From assembly GCF_029227915.1 (NCBI RefSeq), contig NC_079877.1, forward strand, positions 17,470,851-17,534,850: a stretch of DNA of 64,000 bases, read 5' to 3'. The notes beneath the pieces were generated by a model. It was not told where the DNA came from, searched no databases, and was given only the letters and a program-made list of their open reading frames with translations. Source of the stretch: Hydractinia symbiolongicarpus. Taxonomy: Eukaryota; Cnidaria; Hydrozoa; Anthoathecata; Hydractiniidae. This document shows, piece after piece, positions 42,925-55,400 of this stretch. Within the stretch, counting starts at the first letter, position 1. Each line of letters opens with the position of its first letter. The position numbers and the translations under genes are program-made.

Positions 42925-43215
42925 CGCAGGTGCTTTTTTCTTATTGATGCGCCTACTGCTGCACTTCTTATTTACCCAATGCTTACAAGTGTGCCAACTC
43001 CTCAAGGCTACTTTCCATTTGCACTTTGCTTTAATTCATTCTCGTCCCTTTCTCTTCTAGTCCTTTATTCTACTTCTCAACCTATTTTTTTTGTCAACTC
43101 CGCTATATGAAAAAAATACCCTGCATACAATAACTTTTAAGACTAAAACAAACAACAAAGAACCAATTTCAAAGGACCTGATATACAAACGTTTATGCTA
43201 AATTTATCACCCATT

Positions 43216-43886
43216 AAATTGAAAACCAACATGCAGATCCCAAGTTATGGGGTCCTCAGCAAAAAAATAAGAGGCCTGAGATGAGCAAACAAGTGTCGTT
43301 TTGCCAAAAAAACCATTTTTACAATTTAATTATTACCTTATTGGAATAAATTTTTGCAAAACTTAATTCACGTAAAAATGTCTTGCTCTCATTTTTGTAT
43401 TTATTTTTTTAGCGAATTTATATAAATATGCATTTTAAACTAAGTCCAAATGGACTTGTGTGTCTTAACGTGAGTTAGACTCTCAGCCTCACATTGGAAG
43501 AAAAATGGTAAAGAAAAATGGTAAATTGTTATGCGAAAAGTTGTAAATTTAAATCAAAGAAGTGTGTGGCAGAAACACAGAGGAGAATGCAATTTTAAAA
43601 GTGCAATGATATCAGTAGATTGCTTCACAATTGATGAGAATTGGTTGAATCTCAAAGATTATCCCAAAGAGTCTAAAAAGAAAAATAAGTTGGAAATCAT
43701 TCCAGTCTTTAAGTGAATAGATTTTAAACAATTAAGAGTTGACCTGACCAAGGGTACAGTATTTAGACCGTATGTACCAGCCAAGTTTGGTGCACACAGG
43801 ATAAATCAATCACAAATGTATTTGTAAGACTAATGGGTAATTTGTTATCAGTAAGGTTTTAGATTAACTGAAACGGATCAGAAAAT
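43216..43886. other. intergenic DNA with one unrecognised short frame
   Basis: A 61-codon plus-strand frame (43531-43716, DCFTIDENWLNLKDYP) and the frame after it (LRVDLTKGTVFRPYVPAKFG, about 43733) look coding-like and may be a transposon remnant; no family recognised. Confidence 0.35.
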
Positions 43887-45000
43887 TTAAGTCCTAAAGG
43901 TGCAATATAAGAGGGTAATCCTAATTCTATCTCCCTGGACAACAAACAACACTAGTCTTATTGAGTGGTATGTTGCAAAGAGTGCCTCTTTGTCATCATA
44001 CTTGGCAATAATATTGTATCCAGGAATACAAGACATTATAGTAAACTTGGAGTAGTACACTGAAGGGCACAATATGACCAAGTTTGGCTAAGACTTCCTT
44101 GGCTCTCTTTAGCATAATGACAGTGTTAACCTGACATTTCCAGCTTAAATCAGTGTCAATTAATGTATATTCCAGGATAATTACAATTACTGGGGAAAAT
44201 CCTAGTACCATTGAGGGTGATCTTGATATCATATGAAAAAGGTTTGTTGTTGCTTTTAAATAACAAGCATATTCACCATTGTCTAAAGTATCCATAAGTT
44301 TTTGTGAAAAGTTATGAGGGCATGAGTGGTTGAAAATGATTTTCTAAATTCAAATTATTCCATAATAAACGACTTTGTTTGTGGAATAGAAATTGGATAA
44401 GCAGACAGACCTATCAATAAGGGGAGAGCGATAGCTTTTGCTCACACAAAAACTCACCCAATTCTGAGAAATAAGAAACTAGCTGAGCCATTAATTTCTC
44501 CCATAATTCCACAAAAAATTGTCTTCTGAGCAATATCAATTCATATCACATGGAAGTCAATGTTATCTTTCTTATTATTTTTAGTGAAAAATAACCAATA
44601 TAAGAAAGACCAAGATACAATAGATAAAAAAGATTTTGTAATAAAATATGTGTTTATAAACTTATTCTATTTATTCAGATTGCTTGCACAGTCTAAATTA
44701 ATGTAACCTTGGGCAAGCGATTTATTGCTTTAGTGTTATTTTCTTATTGATGGGCTTGCAGACATAAATTAGTTTTTCAGATATTTTGTTAATGTTAAAT
44801 AGGAGAGGGATTGGAAAGTAATTAGTTAATTTTAGATGACCTTTTTTAAATATAGGAATAATTTTTGCATTTTTGAGATCTAATGGATAAAAGCCAGTAG
44901 GGAAGGACAGATTGATCAGTTTGAGGTAGACGAAATCCATGAAGAAATGCTAAAAGAAGACTGGGTGTTTTAGATCAGAAAAGTAGAATTAAGATGTTGG
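43887..45000 (-). mobile_element. second LINE family fragment, split by a TIR element
   Basis: From 44940 the reverse-transcriptase start block is readable (LSFPTGFYPLDLKNAKIIPIFKKG, TNYFPIPLLFNINKISEKLI). After the insertion at 44408-44756 come LDNGEYAC and, in the next frame, LIDTDLSWKCQVNTVIMLK and VLLQVYYNVLYSWIQYYCQ. This is the layout of Jockey/CR1-like reverse transcriptases. Heavily decayed; the catalytic YADD block is lost. Confidence 0.65.
44408..44756. mobile_element. short TIR element of family R3, inserted in a LINE
   Basis: Left end GACCTATCAATAAGGGG, right end CTTATTGATGGGCTT, flanked by GCAGACA on both sides (44401-44407 and 44757-44763). 349 bp, no gene. Related ends are found at 37068 and 42953, and as a fragment at about 54060. 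Confidence 0.65.
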
Positions 45001-45343
45001 TGGACTAGTTTTTCTAATGTTGTTTGCAATGGAGCTAAAATATTCATTGAATAAAGCAGTAATAAATAAAGGGTAAGATGTGAGGGTGTCATATTCATAC
45101 AAAAGGGCAATGAGGTTTGAGTGTCGCGGATAGAGATAATGGATCTGAAACCTTCCCAGACCTTGTGTGAGAGTTAAAAAAATCCTTCATAATGAGACTA
45201 TTATGTTTTAATATATTTTAAAGGTGTTATGATATGTTAACTTTCAAAAATGGCTCCTTTTCCTTTAAAAAAGATAATGCAAGTTGTCTCGTTTTTTTCG
45301 ATAGAAGGGTTAATATCTTTTGTTATTCATTATTGGTTTGAGG

Positions 45344-46117
45344 CTTCTCATTTTGTAAATATGTGCTTATGTGATCAATCGCATACGCCAGTTGACCACG
45401 TTACGCGATTGCGTAGCGTACGTAATTTGCTCCGGGTACGCGATTTTTAAAATGGCTATTTATTTGTTTAACAACGCATGTGCAAAGGATGTTACGCGTG
45501 CGATACGGACTCCAAGGTTAATCTTTGTTGCGCATTTATTTTGCGGTAGAAAAGTGGGGGACGTTTTGAATCGTGAACCCCAAACACGATGAGCGTCTAC
45601 TGGTATAGCGACTCTCTCAATCTTAACTTCCTTTTCTACATGTCCGAAATAGTATGCATGACTATACTGTCATTTTAATAAATGGTTTCCAATTGTTTTG
45701 TCAAATGAAAAAATTATCTACAATTAAATCCATGATAAAATGTCTGTTCCGCCTGTAAGTGCAGATTTGCAGACTTATTCATCCGTGCTCCTTTGGCATT
45801 CACCTCCGCATTAGTTAAGAACCGCATGGCTGGATTTCTTGTGTAAGACCTGGTTACCAATGACGACGGGGCCAGGCAAAAGAGATTTATGACTACGTAG
45901 TTCTTTTAATTAAGTCAGGAGTCGATGCATTAGCTACTAGGATAGTCAGGTTGGCTATGAATAGGCTTGCACGTGGATTAAAAGGAGCAGGATTATTCAA
46001 TAATTCTCAGATCTAAAAGTAATCTGTCAATTGAGGTATGCGGTTCCTCCCGTACCTCACGTAATTCAGGTACGCGATAGGGCGTAGGGACGCGATCACG
46101 TACCTCAAAATGAGAAG
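45344..46117 (+). repeat. repeat family R1, copy 2, with 12-bp perfect TIRs
   Basis: CTTCTCATTTTG (45344-45355) and CAAAATGAGAAG (46106-46117) are perfect inverted ends of a 774-bp unit, so R1 is a MITE-like element. It shares long blocks with copies 1 and 3. No clear target duplication. Subterminal GTACGCGAT and ATCACGTACC motifs also face each other. Confidence 0.75.
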
Positions 46118-46164
46118 TATGTGTGTGTGTGTGGGAGGAGGTCTTTTTGATAAGGGTTTATATA

Positions 46165-46946
46165 ACATTGTCTGCTTCGTCAGACTTGCAAGCATTGGGT
46201 ACATAAGAAGTGCAGTAGTATTAGTGGAAGGTTAAGAGCTGACATTCAGTTTGTATGCAAGCGTTGCAAAGGTGAGATTATAGAGAATGAAGTATTTCCA
46301 GCTTTAATGATGTACAACAGTGGCTTGTTAGAGATAGTTGAGAACTTCTGTTACTTAGGTGATATGTTGGGCAGTGAAGGGGGGTGTTGGAAGAAGTGTT
46401 ACTTGCAGGATAGGTTCTGCTTGAAAAAAGTTCAGAGAGTTACTTCCTTTGTTGACTAGCAGAGTCCTGTCAATTGAAGTAAAAGGTAGGTTGTATGAGG
46501 CCTGTGTAAGAAGTGTTATGTTGTACGGTAGTGAGACATGGGCAGTGAAGCAGGAAGATCTTGACCGTTTAGAAAGGAATGATATGAGAATGGTTAGGTG
46601 GATGTGTAACGCCAGTCTGAGAGACAGAAAGAGTTCAGATGAGCTAAGAAGCAGGCTAAATCTCCGCAGAATTGAAGATGTTATCCAGATAAGATTGAAT
46701 TGGCTGGGGCACTTGGAAAGAATGGAGGAGGATAATTGGGTAAGAAAGTGTAGAGACTTGATAGTTCCTGGCGCAAAGCCCAGAGGGAGACCGAGAAAGA
46801 CTTGGCAGGAGGTTATAAGGACAGACTTGATACAGAGGAAGTTGAGTTTAGATCTAACACAGTCTAGATCAGATTGGAAGAGGCTCATTATTATACCCTG
46901 TCTAACCCATGCTAGCATGGAAAACGGACGTTAAGCCGAGAATGAT
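46165..46946 (+). mobile_element. LINE C-terminal and 3' end fragment, copy 4
   Basis: Plus strand. It starts at the cysteine-rich block (GACTTGCAAGCATTGGG) and keeps a clean 161-codon frame (46449-46934: YEACVRSVMLYGSETWAVKQ, DLIVPGAKPRGRPRKTW), more intact than copy 1. It ends after the CCATGCTAGCATGG palindrome and GTTAAGCCGAGAATGATG. 5'-truncated, as is usual for LINEs. Confidence 0.8.
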
Positions 46947-47507
46947 GAGACAAGGTGTTTTTTGGGTGATTTTTTTAATCCATCTTCTTAGGTAAAATAA
47001 CATGGGTTGGGGAGTGTGGGCTAGTGACCTTGCCTGATGTAGACTCTTAGATCTAAACTCAAATCCCCTACAGCAAATTTTTCCCACATTACAGATTTAA
47101 ACATGCTGTGTTGTTTTTAGATGAAATCAATACAATATCCAGAATAAAACTTCAGAGCAAACTTAAGCTGTAAGTATGTTAATTTACAATGGATAGACAT
47201 CTAATCATAGCCTTGCCATAGCCTTTTCGGTTCTGTAAGTTCTTAACACAGCTTACGTGCAGTGTTTATTTTAGCCTTGCAAAAGGGAGAAAAACTACAT
47301 GCATGCTGTGAATCATGTCAATAGATTTAGTTTGCGTTGCGTTGCGTTTGCGATTGTTTATAATTTTAAATTTACCATAATTTTAATTCTAAAAAAAAAT
47401 TCTGCCAATTTAAGATAAATGCAGTGTGTGCAGTCTTCAGGAATATTTGAGTAGGTATGTGATGATTCGCATGTGTAAATCAGGTAACGCGTGCGATGCA
47501 AAACGCA
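46947..47507. other. intergenic DNA, nothing recognised
   Basis: AT-rich, between LINE copy 4 and R1 copy 3. Confidence 0.35.
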
Positions 47508-48285
47508 TGTGCAAAGAATGTTACGCATGTGATACGGGCTCCCAGGTTTATTTTTGTTGCGCATTCATTTTGCAGTAGAAAAGTGGGGGACGTTTTAAAT
47601 CATGAACCCCAAACACGATGATCGAGCGTCTAATGGTATAGCGACTCTCTCAATCTTAACTTCCTTTTCTACATGTCCGAAAAAGTATGCATGACTAGAC
47701 TGTCATTTTTATATTTATTGTTTATTTTTCAGGTCATCACAAGCAAATAGGCAAAAATATGTTTTGTTTTTAAATTAAAAAAAATCTTTATCCATGTGGC
47801 TTAAATAAAACTTCAAAATTCATTCAGAATGTTCAGCTACACTTTAACAAAATTTTTACAGAAAAAAAATTATACCACACGTGGGTTTCGTTTTTACAGG
47901 ACTAAAGAAAAAATCCATTAAATTCGGGCCTGCTCTGGTTTCCAATTGTTTTGTCAAATGAAGAAATTATCTACAATTAAATCCATGATAAAATGTCTAT
48001 TCCACCTGTAAGTGCAGTTTTGCAGACTAGCTTCATCCGTGCTCCGGCGTTCACCTCCGCATTAGTTAAGAACCTGGATGGCTGGATTTCTTGTGTAAGA
48101 CCTTCTTACCAACGACGAGGGGGCCAGGCAAAAGAGATTTATGTCTACGTAGTTCTTTTAACTAAATCAGGAGTCGGTGAATTAGTTAGGATGGTCAGGT
48201 TGGCTATGAATAGGCTTGCTCGTGGATTGAAAGGACCAGGACTATTCAATAACTTCTGAGATCTAAAAGTGTCCGACCAAGATGG
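47508..48285 (+). repeat. repeat family R1, copy 3, just upstream of CAB39
   Basis: Closest match to copy 1, with the same blocks in the same order, ending near TCTAAAAGTGTCCGACCA. It lies about 80 bases upstream of the CAB39 start codon, so it is in the promoter, the 5' UTR or a 5' intron. Confidence 0.75.
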
Positions 48286-48365
48286 AAATCTTTTGTCTAA
48301 CAAGTCTCTAAAAATTATTTGGCCTTGTAGTATGTGTCTATCACATTTTATATTTTATAGATAGG

Positions 48366-51300
48366 ATGCCATTGTTTGGTTCATCTAAAAAAAGTCCGCA
48401 GGATATCTGCAAAAACTTGATTGAGTCGTTACAAGTTCTACAGGCTGATACATCAGGAAAACGTTCAGAAAAGGTCTGTGCATATATTTTGTGCTTATTT
48501 TTGTTAACATCTTTTGTTTATCTAAGTATATTTGTACCCTGTGGTGGGTTCATATAGTATTATTCGTTCAAGGTTTCATGGTAGCAGAAGGTGGTTGTAT
48601 TAACTGAATTTTTATAAACAATGGCATTAGAAGGTTTTTTTGAGCCCACCACTGTGGGGTGAAAAGTATAAAGACTTGTCATTGAGGTTGCGTAAAGTTA
48701 AAGAGTGGAAATTAGCAACATGTAATGTAACAGGACTCAAAAATGTCCATGGTTTGCAGCTAGCCTTACAGTGAAATACAGCATCAGATTTTCGATACAA
48801 TAGTTACTGATGAGTTAAGTGGTGAGGGAGAATGGGATAAAATAATTGATTTACTTAAAAACATTACAAGAAGGATGAAGATACGACTGCGTTTAACACA
48901 TGGCGAGAATTTACCAGGGCTACTTACATTGAAGACAAAAAAAGAAAGAAGACCGTTGTTAACAAAATTATTGAGTTGTGGCTACCTTTGTTTGGTTTTC
49001 CAAATTTGTTTCACATGGATAATGGCGGCGAATTCACCAACGATGAAATGAGGGAACTTGGAAAAAAATTTGGAATAAGAATTCGACACACTCCAGCATA
49101 CAGTCCGTGGTCTGATGGTCTTAATGAGCGAAATCAAGCAACTGTTGATATGATGATGTCAAAAATGTTAGTACACCAAGTTTATCAGAGAAAGTAGCTT
49201 TACAGTACGCTGTTTCAATTCGAAATTGCTGCATGTACGTTTGTGGATTCACACCTTCACAGCTTGCCCTTGGACAAAACTCAAGATTGCCTTCCATGTT
49301 CACAGACCAGCTTCCTGCTCTTGAAGGTTCCACAAGCAGCCCCATGATTGCACAACATTTAAATGCAATAGCTAATGCACAAAAGCTTTTGCTCAAGCAG
49401 CTATTAGTTCCAAGTAACGAAAGGCATTGAAACACTCAATTCGAGAGTACTCTGATCTTGTCTACTAACCTGGTGACAACGTTTTCTATCAGTTGCCAGG
49501 GAAGCAACGTTGGCAAGGTGAAGCTACTGTTGTAGCAGTTGATGGCAAAGTTGTTTTTGTTTGTCATGGGAGAGTCCATTTATGCATATTGCAATTAGTT
49601 TGTCCACAAATTTCTTCAGATGTGAGAGGTAAAGTTGTGAAGGAAAGCAGACATCCAACGGAGTGAGTGATGCAAGTGACGTAAATGATGGTAAAATGAA
49701 AAATCCATCTCCAGCTGATGTACAAAGCTCAGATAATACAACAACCTAAAACGAGCTACTTAAGAAGTTAACCAAAAAGAGATCAAAACAAAAAATCAAC
49801 CAAAAGCGTCAGACATTTTGCCAGTATCATTTTCTAAAAGACATAATATAATTGATTTTAGGTGTCCAGAATAACTATTCTTGGCCCTGCTGGCTCAAGG
49901 AGAGGTATTCACAAAAACTGGTTAAATGTGAAAGATGATAATCACAGCTGGTCTGATGTGGAGGAGTGGAAGAAAGTCGAAGCTGAAAAACTGATTTATG
50001 TGACGAATGAAGTTAAAGTTTCTTTTGCAAGGTCCAATTCGAAAAAAGATAAGTTTTTTTCTGCTAAGCTAGCGGAACTTGATAAGTGGAAACAATTTAA
50101 TGTTTATGAAGAAGTTCAAGATATTGGACAAGATCGGATTTCAGGGCGATGGGTTTGTACACATAAAGTAGTAGATGGAGTACTTAGCCCAAAAGCAAGA
50201 TTTGTAATAAGAGGTTTTCAAGAAGAAGCTTTGATTCAATCAGATTTTCCCACAGAAACTACAGAATCCATGGGGATTCTTCTTAGCATTACATCAAACC
50301 GAAGATGTAATGCTAAGTCTGCTTTTCTTCAAGTAAAGCACCTTAAGTGAGAGATATGCATAACCCCACCAACTGAAGCATCGACTGAAAATAATCTTTT
50401 GGTGAAACTACATAAATGTGTCTATGGGTGGAATGATGCTGCAAGGATGTGGTACAGTACTGTGAAAAGGTTTGTTAACATCATGTTTGTGTAACAAGCG
50501 TGGTGCATAGAACCACGATAAAATCATGGTCTTTATGTATAACAAACATTCAAACATTCTATCGTGGCCACCACGCTAATATTATTATCTCCACGAAGGA
50601 TTGTGTGTCCCACGATTATTTTCACGAGCTCCACAATCTTTATAGCCAGTATAATTTAATTCTTTTTCTTTTCAAAAAAGTCTTTCATTAAAGTTAATTT
50701 GTTTGTTTCAGGTTTTATCAAGTTAAAAAAGCATATTCGTAGTTTTTACTTGGTGTATACTTTTTGGTCATGGACGCTATTGTATTTTTATGAAATGTCA
50801 TTTGTCTAGGAAAGTTAAATTTGTCTGCGGTGATAGAAATGCTTTTTTAGATTACATTTTAAAAGTTTAAGAACGAAGAGCGGCGATAGAAATGTTTTTA
50901 AGATCGCATTTTAAAAGTTGATAAACGAAAGGCGGCGATAGAAATGCTTTTTTAGATTGCATTTTAAAAGTTTATAAACAAAAAGCGGCGATTGAAATGT
51001 TTTTTTGCATTGCATTTTGATTCACGAACGATTAAAATCTATTATATATAGCTATCTATTATATAAAGTATCGCAGAAATTGTTGGTGAAATTTGGAGTA
51101 CCTCAAGGTAGCATACTCGGTCCTGTTCTTTATGTTACTTTGCTAAGCAACAATGGACCAAGTACTTATCTTCAATATGCCGACGATACAACACTACAAC
51201 AGCATGTTAAGGTAGACAAGATAAAAGATGGCATATTATCAATGCAACACGAAATGGAACGTATTTATGATTGGTCCTCACGCTTCAATTTACGTCTTAA

Positions 51301-52423
51301 TGTCAGTAAAACAAAACTAATGCTGTTTTCAATGAGTCAAATGTCGCGAAAGCATAATTTGTTTGATTATAATGTCACCTTGGTAAATGATGATAAATCT
51401 ATTGGTCGTGTTAATGCATTTAAAATACTTGGAGTGCATTTTAGCGAACATTTGACATGGAATTTACATATGAACGCAATTATTAAAAGTGGTTATGCTG
51501 TTTTACGATCTTTACAGCAATTTAAACGTGCAGCCGATTTTAATCTTCGAAAATCACTAGCACAGAGCTTAATCTTGACAAAGATATATTACTGTAATAC
51601 CATCTTCAGTAATTTACCAAAATATCTTTCGAAACGATTACAAAAGCTGCAAAGATCTTCAGCAAGTTTCGTTTGCCGTCGTCGTTGCAGTGATCATGAC
51701 GTGCTAACATTACAATGGCTTCCAGTGGAAGAAAGAATATCTCTTTCTTTTGTAAAAATTGCACACAAAGCTCTGTTCAACAAAGAAAGTTGGCCAAGTT
51801 ACCTGAAACTATCTTTTTTCCCTGTAACCGAACGATCGTTACGAACGAATACTATAAGAACAAATTTAATGGAGACAAACAATATTGAGGGTACTTTTGC
51901 CCACACTGCTGCCCTCCACTTCAACCACCTTCCATTTCAACTTCGGCAAGTGGAAAACTATAACAAATTTACAAACTTAGCGAAAAAATATTTTTTTGAT
52001 AGGGCAACAGCCAGACTTTTAAGTTGTTTTGATTTTTAATTTATTTATCTGTTTTATCTTAGCTTTTTCTTGATACAGATTTGTCAGTATATATATATAT
52101 ATTTTTTTTTCTCACTCAATTGACTATGTTAACTTTTACTATACCTAATTTTTAGTTTAATTATCGGTCGTCCTTTACCTACCAAGCCTCCTTTAGCTTT
52201 GATCAATTATAATGGTTCATTTATCCTAATGCCGTTCAATACGTTTTCACAGTTCAAGACTTTCGTATGATTATTTGACTGCTTCGTCTATGCTTTTTTT
52301 GCTCATGTTCATTTTGTTTTTATTACTGATTGAATTTATATTTACGTTTGCACATACATTTAGTATTTACACATTTCAGCATTAAGAACCATTGTAATTT
52401 ATGGATGCTTGAAATATATGTCG

Positions 52424-52469
<46 letters not shown>

Positions 52470-55400
52470 GTTTTATGACAACGAATTAAAACAACAAGTG
52501 TTAAGTTATTTTTTTGCCGTCGGTTTTTATTTAATTGATAAACTAATACGGTCTCAGTTGTTTTACAATAGAAGTTATCTATCGTGGACGCCACGGTGTA
52601 ATGTTTCATTTTTGTTCGTCTAGTCCACGAAACATGATAATGAGGTCCACCATTGTTAAAAAAATATGCATAGTGGGCTATCGTGGTTCATGCGTAACAT
52701 GAAATAAACACGAACCACGATGTTAACAAACCTTTTCACTACTGTATTTTGCAGTATCAGAAGAACTTAAACTTGACTGCAAGAGATCTTCAACTGATTT
52801 TAGCGTATTTTTTTGGTTTGAAGGGGATGAACTTTCTGGCTTCATGTGGATGATTTTTTATGGGCAGGAACTGAATCTTTTGACACAGAGGTTATAACAG
52901 AATTTTGTAAAGCTTTTCAAGTTGGCAAAGATTTTTGAATATGTAGGTCTGAATGTTAAACAAAATGAAGATAACATTCAAGTCGAACAAGGTGTCTATA
53001 TCTATTCTATAGAATCTGTTTTATTGACTTGTGACTGTCAAATGAAAAAGAGCCTTTGGAACAAAGAAGAAACTTCTCAATAATGTAAATTAGTAGGGAA
53101 ATTTAAAATGGATTGCCTGCCAAACACGCCCAGATGTCTTGTTTGATGTTTGTACATTGAGTGCAAACATAAAGACCCCAACAGTGGAGCACTTGTTAAA
53201 AGCCAACAAAGTGAAAGAACAAAGTCTATGGATTTGCTTTCCTGCTTTGAAAGATCTAACACAGTGTAAGCTGTACTGCTTCAGTACAGCTGGGTACGTT
53301 ATATTTTTGGTTGATGCAAACAACAAAGCATGCCCTATACAATAAAAAAAAAACAATAAAAAGAGTAGTAAGAAGTACACTTGCAGCTGAAACATGTTCA
53401 ATGGTTAATGCATTAGATGCTTGCTACTGTTTATCACATTTTCTTCTTGAAGCATTGTACCCAAACCATACCCAGTCATTGAAGATTCAGATCCATGCAT
53501 ACACAGATAACAAGTCATTATTTTCAAGTGCACACTCTACAACCATGGTTGAAGAAAAATGCTTACGTATTGATATGGCGTCTATCAAAGAGATGGTAAT
53601 GGACAAAAATAATGTCAAACTTTTGTGAATCCCGACACACAACCAGTTAGCGGACTGTCTGAGGAAAAACGGAGCTAACCCCATGAAGTCGAAGCAAGCA
53701 TTTAAGAATGGATGTTTAACTGAGTTAAACTGATTTATGACAATTTTTATATTCTTCCAAAAAAGACATCCTTTGTTTATCTTGTTTTATTTTATAGTTA
53801 CTATTAAGTATATTTGTATCCTGTTGTGGGTTCAATATAGTATTATTTGTTCAATGTTACAATTTTGACGGTAAACCATATTAATTGAAGCAACAGAGAC
53901 ACATCTACAGTGTTCCGGTTTAAGCTATAGAAATCTTTCTGCCCTTATTAAAAAATTTATAGGTGGGTATCAAACCCACAAATTTTCAGATGAAAGGACA
54001 GCACTTTGCTGGCTAGGCTAACATTGTCCTAACAGAGAATTCCCTGCCAATACTGTTGCCATGCCTATCAATAATACAATATAAACTTTCTTTTCAATCT
54101 GTATGGAGAAATATTAATCAAAGTTTAAAGTATAGACAGAGCTTGCGAAGTTGATATGCTGACTGAAGGTCAATTTTTGTTTCAAAGATTAAAAAGATTA
54201 AAAATTAGCAACAATTCTAGAAGACATCATGCTTGTGGTGTTTTGTAAAGGATGCTTTAAACTACGGTTATTCTGATCTGATGTTTCTTCCTGCTTATAT
54301 GAAGCCATGTAATGTGATTTAAAACTTTCAATATTTTTGAGAGAATGACAGCTTAATTTAGAAATCTATAGGTATGAATGTTGTTGAAGAGTTGAAATTG
54401 CTGTTAATTTCTAATTTCCTTCGTTTGAACGAAATTAACCTTATTTTTTGTCTGTAGACAGACCTGACATAGTAAAAACAAGTTGTTTTGAGAAGAGGAG
54501 TCGTGTTATAGAAAAACCGTTTGGAGGAAGATATTTATAGACTGGCTAAATAAAATTTTGAGTTATGAATGGATATTTCACGATTCTGTGGCAATGTTAC
54601 TTGTTTACATTTCTAGCTGCCATTACCACACTTTATAAAGCATGTCGTTAAGGCTTTGTAGCCAATGAACACTATGGATTTCTTGTTTTAACTCTGTGCC
54701 AAACATTTTGTTCATATGTAGGCAATCGAGGATGTTACAAAGCAATTACAAGCATGTAAAACTATTCTGTTTAAAGTAGGAGGTAAGCCATTAAACTTGT
54801 GTTACATAAACTTTTTTATTTTCAAACATTTGTTTAAATGAAAACTGTTGCTATAGTGCCAATCCAAACCAGCCAAACACTAAAAAAATTTATTTATGTT
54901 TAGGTTGACTTGCAATCTTTACGTTTCTTATGATGAAAACTACTTACAAACTGTGTCTTAATATCACCTAGTTCATGTTTAAGTCAGCTATTTTTTTAAG
55001 TAGCGCAACTGATCACCCGGCATTGATTTTTTTTTTCTTGTACAATGTACCAAATATATTGATTTGACATAAATGTTTGTGGTTTAGATCTTTTTCTTAA
55101 ATGTTTTAGCATAATTTTTGCAACTTTGTTTTTTCTGTTTTTCTACAACATAAATAAGGTCTGGGTTGAAGATAGACAATATTAAATAATCTTTATTTTA
55201 ACTACACCAACAGCAGTACAATAATTTTTTATCAATTTATGACTTGCCTGAATCCTATTGGCTGGCATAAGAACCATAGGGTGGAACAAGAACAAACTTA
55301 TACATTTTTTTCTATAAGAAACCTACCACAATTCTTCATAAAACCACCCCCTACTAATAGACACCTCCTTTAAAGACACACTCAATGTCCGTTTTGAGGG

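Larger units (their letters stand above)
37068..42953. mobile_element. TIR element family R3 carrying the copia insertion
   Basis: Left end GGCCTATCAATAAGGGG and right end TTCTTATTGATGCGCC are inverted with two mismatches in 14. TACTGCTGCA lies on both sides (37058-37067 and 42954-42963), a 10-base identity that includes the target duplication. The host site is a LINE. Without the copia element it is about 1.2 kb and has no gene. A shorter relative is at 44408-44756. Superfamily not determined. Confidence 0.65.
36440..43215 (-). mobile_element. LINE copy 3, split by a later insertion (36440-37067 and 42964-43215)
   Basis: The two pieces align with consecutive parts of LINE copy 1: 43215-43040 with the YADD block (about 26330-26160) and 43010-42964 with the following segment. 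37050-36840 and 36830-36540 match the C-terminal block down to the GRPRKTW region. Together they are one degenerate LINE interrupted by the TIR element 37068-42953. Many indels; no open frame. Confidence 0.7.
50462..52739. mobile_element. TIR element inserted in copia 2 (TACT target duplication)
   Basis: GTGAAAAGGTTTGTTAACAT (50462-50481) is perfectly inverted at 52720-52739. TACT flanks both ends (50458-50461, 52740-52743), and removing the element rejoins the interrupted copia sequence. The ends are rich in facing CGTGG and CCACG words (for example CTATCGTGGCCACCACGCT near 50561). It contains no transposase, but holds a 53-bp tandem repeat and a LINE fragment. Superfamily unknown. Confidence 0.75.
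48502..53861 (+). mobile_element. second copia element, decayed, in CAB39 intron 1
   Basis: Short LTR-like ends (48502-48578 and about 53766-53861) share GTATATTTGTA-CCTGT-GTGGGTTCA-ATAGTATTATT. The 5' copy is about 20 bases shorter. A primer-binding site (TGGTAGCAGAAGGTGG, 48579) resembles the initiator-tRNA site of copia 1. Integrase ([12 protein letters not shown], 49015-49050), linker ([15 protein letters not shown]), reverse transcriptase ([24 protein letters not shown], then HVDDFLWAG at about 52845-52870) and RNase H ([27 protein letters not shown]) are present but broken by many stops and frameshifts. The reverse transcriptase is cut in two by the element at 50462-52739. Gag and protease are mostly missing. 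Confidence 0.8.

Noticed and set aside
46355-46918. 187-codon minus-strand frame
   Set aside because: Shadow of the LINE C-terminal frame on the plus strand, whose motifs are recognised.
50827-51020. CRISPR-like direct repeats
   Set aside because: Contiguous 53-bp tandem units without unique spacers.
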